In this document: one piece after another, positions 63,930 to 64,000 of the stretch
Layout of the letters: each line of letters opens with the position of its first letter
Numbering within the stretch: the stretch's first letter is position 1
From: Paenibacillus cellulosilyticus
GTDB lineage: Bacteria; Bacillota; Bacilli; Paenibacillales; Paenibacillaceae
Assembly: GCF_003182255.1 (NCBI RefSeq)
Contig: NZ_QGTQ01000008.1
Location: forward strand, 124,001 to 188,000
Direction of reading: 5' to 3'
DNA length: 64,000 nucleotides
The notes under the pieces: generated by a model
Databases searched by the model: none
Seen by the model: the letters and a program-made list of their open reading frames with translations, nothing else
What the model was told of the DNA's origin: nothing
Translations under genes and position numbers: made by a program

Positions 63930-64000
63930 CCGTAAAATCCTCTACTGGTCTCTTCTTTCCCATGAAGGCTGGCGAGTGCATATTGCCGCTGTGGATGAAG
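63916..64000 (+). CDS. Methylated-DNA--protein-cysteine methyltransferase, N-terminal part (runs off the right edge)
   Basis: The ATG at 63916 follows AAGGAG and overlaps the adaA stop by 14 bases. The 28 visible residues (RKILYWSLLSHEGWRVHIAA) resemble the start of AdaB/Ogt proteins of Paenibacillus. The catalytic Cys motif is outside the window. The call depends on context and the short match. Confidence 0.65.
   Translation, partial: MTTSNRKILYWSLLSHEGWRVHIAAVDE

Overview
The window looks like chromosome of a spore-forming, pectin- and plant-glycan-using Firmicute of the Paenibacillaceae (Paenibacillus/Cohnella type). Signs are strong AGGAGG ribosome sites, many TTG/GTG starts, Gram-positive lipoboxes, spore genes (spore photoproduct lyase, a YheC/YheD spore-coat ATP-grasp protein, a YhcN/YlaJ lipoprotein), a secreted pectate lyase and a GH95 glycosidase beside its AraC regulator. 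I see no rRNA, intact tRNA, insertion sequence, prophage or CRISPR array.

Layout. 1-12 kb: start of splB, a membrane protein, pectate lyase, an AraC regulator cut by an in-frame stop beside an aldo/keto reductase, an alcohol dehydrogenase/Bcr-type efflux/cupin operon with a divergent TetR gene, an ECF sigma factor with a DUF4179 partner, a LysR remnant and a YheC/YheD protein. 12.4-28.4 kb: one compact leftward array of 14 genes (aspartokinase, DMT exporter, ATP-grasp ligase, class III aminotransferase, NodB-like/DUF4082-like protein, adenylating ligase, acyl carrier protein, GNAT, MFS exporter, BtrH-like acyltransferase, HAD phosphatase, class I aminotransferase, zinc dehydrogenase, DapA-like aldolase). 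It is driven by a near-consensus promoter with a leader of about 270 nt and reads as an undescribed small-molecule pathway without PKS or NRPS modules.

28.7-47.4 kb: an ECF42-type sigma/YciI/DUF1801 set, DegV, coaA, a YnfA-like gene, a GntR/MFS pair, the GH95/AraC pair, then a complete cobalamin riboswitch with terminator that precedes an unannotated 57-residue protein and a MetF-like protein lacking the usual catalytic glutamate. 47.4-52.5 kb: a gluconate-dehydrogenase-like module (Tat-signal small subunit, GMC flavoprotein with a cysteine cluster, TatA, TatC, lipoprotein cytochrome c). This set could export its enzyme and pass its electrons to the respiratory chain.

52.5-64 kb: a short UvrA2-type ABC protein, an ArsR/SRPBCC pair with two operators built into its promoter, small stress-type genes, and a ZTP riboswitch with terminator in front of a stand-alone AICAR formyltransferase that carries a frameshift. 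Then come a flavin monooxygenase and divergent MarR gene sharing a GGAAAC repeat array, a free methionine-R-sulfoxide reductase, and adaA with the start of a second alkyltransferase at the right edge. All functions are read from sequence by eye. Pathway roles are inference.
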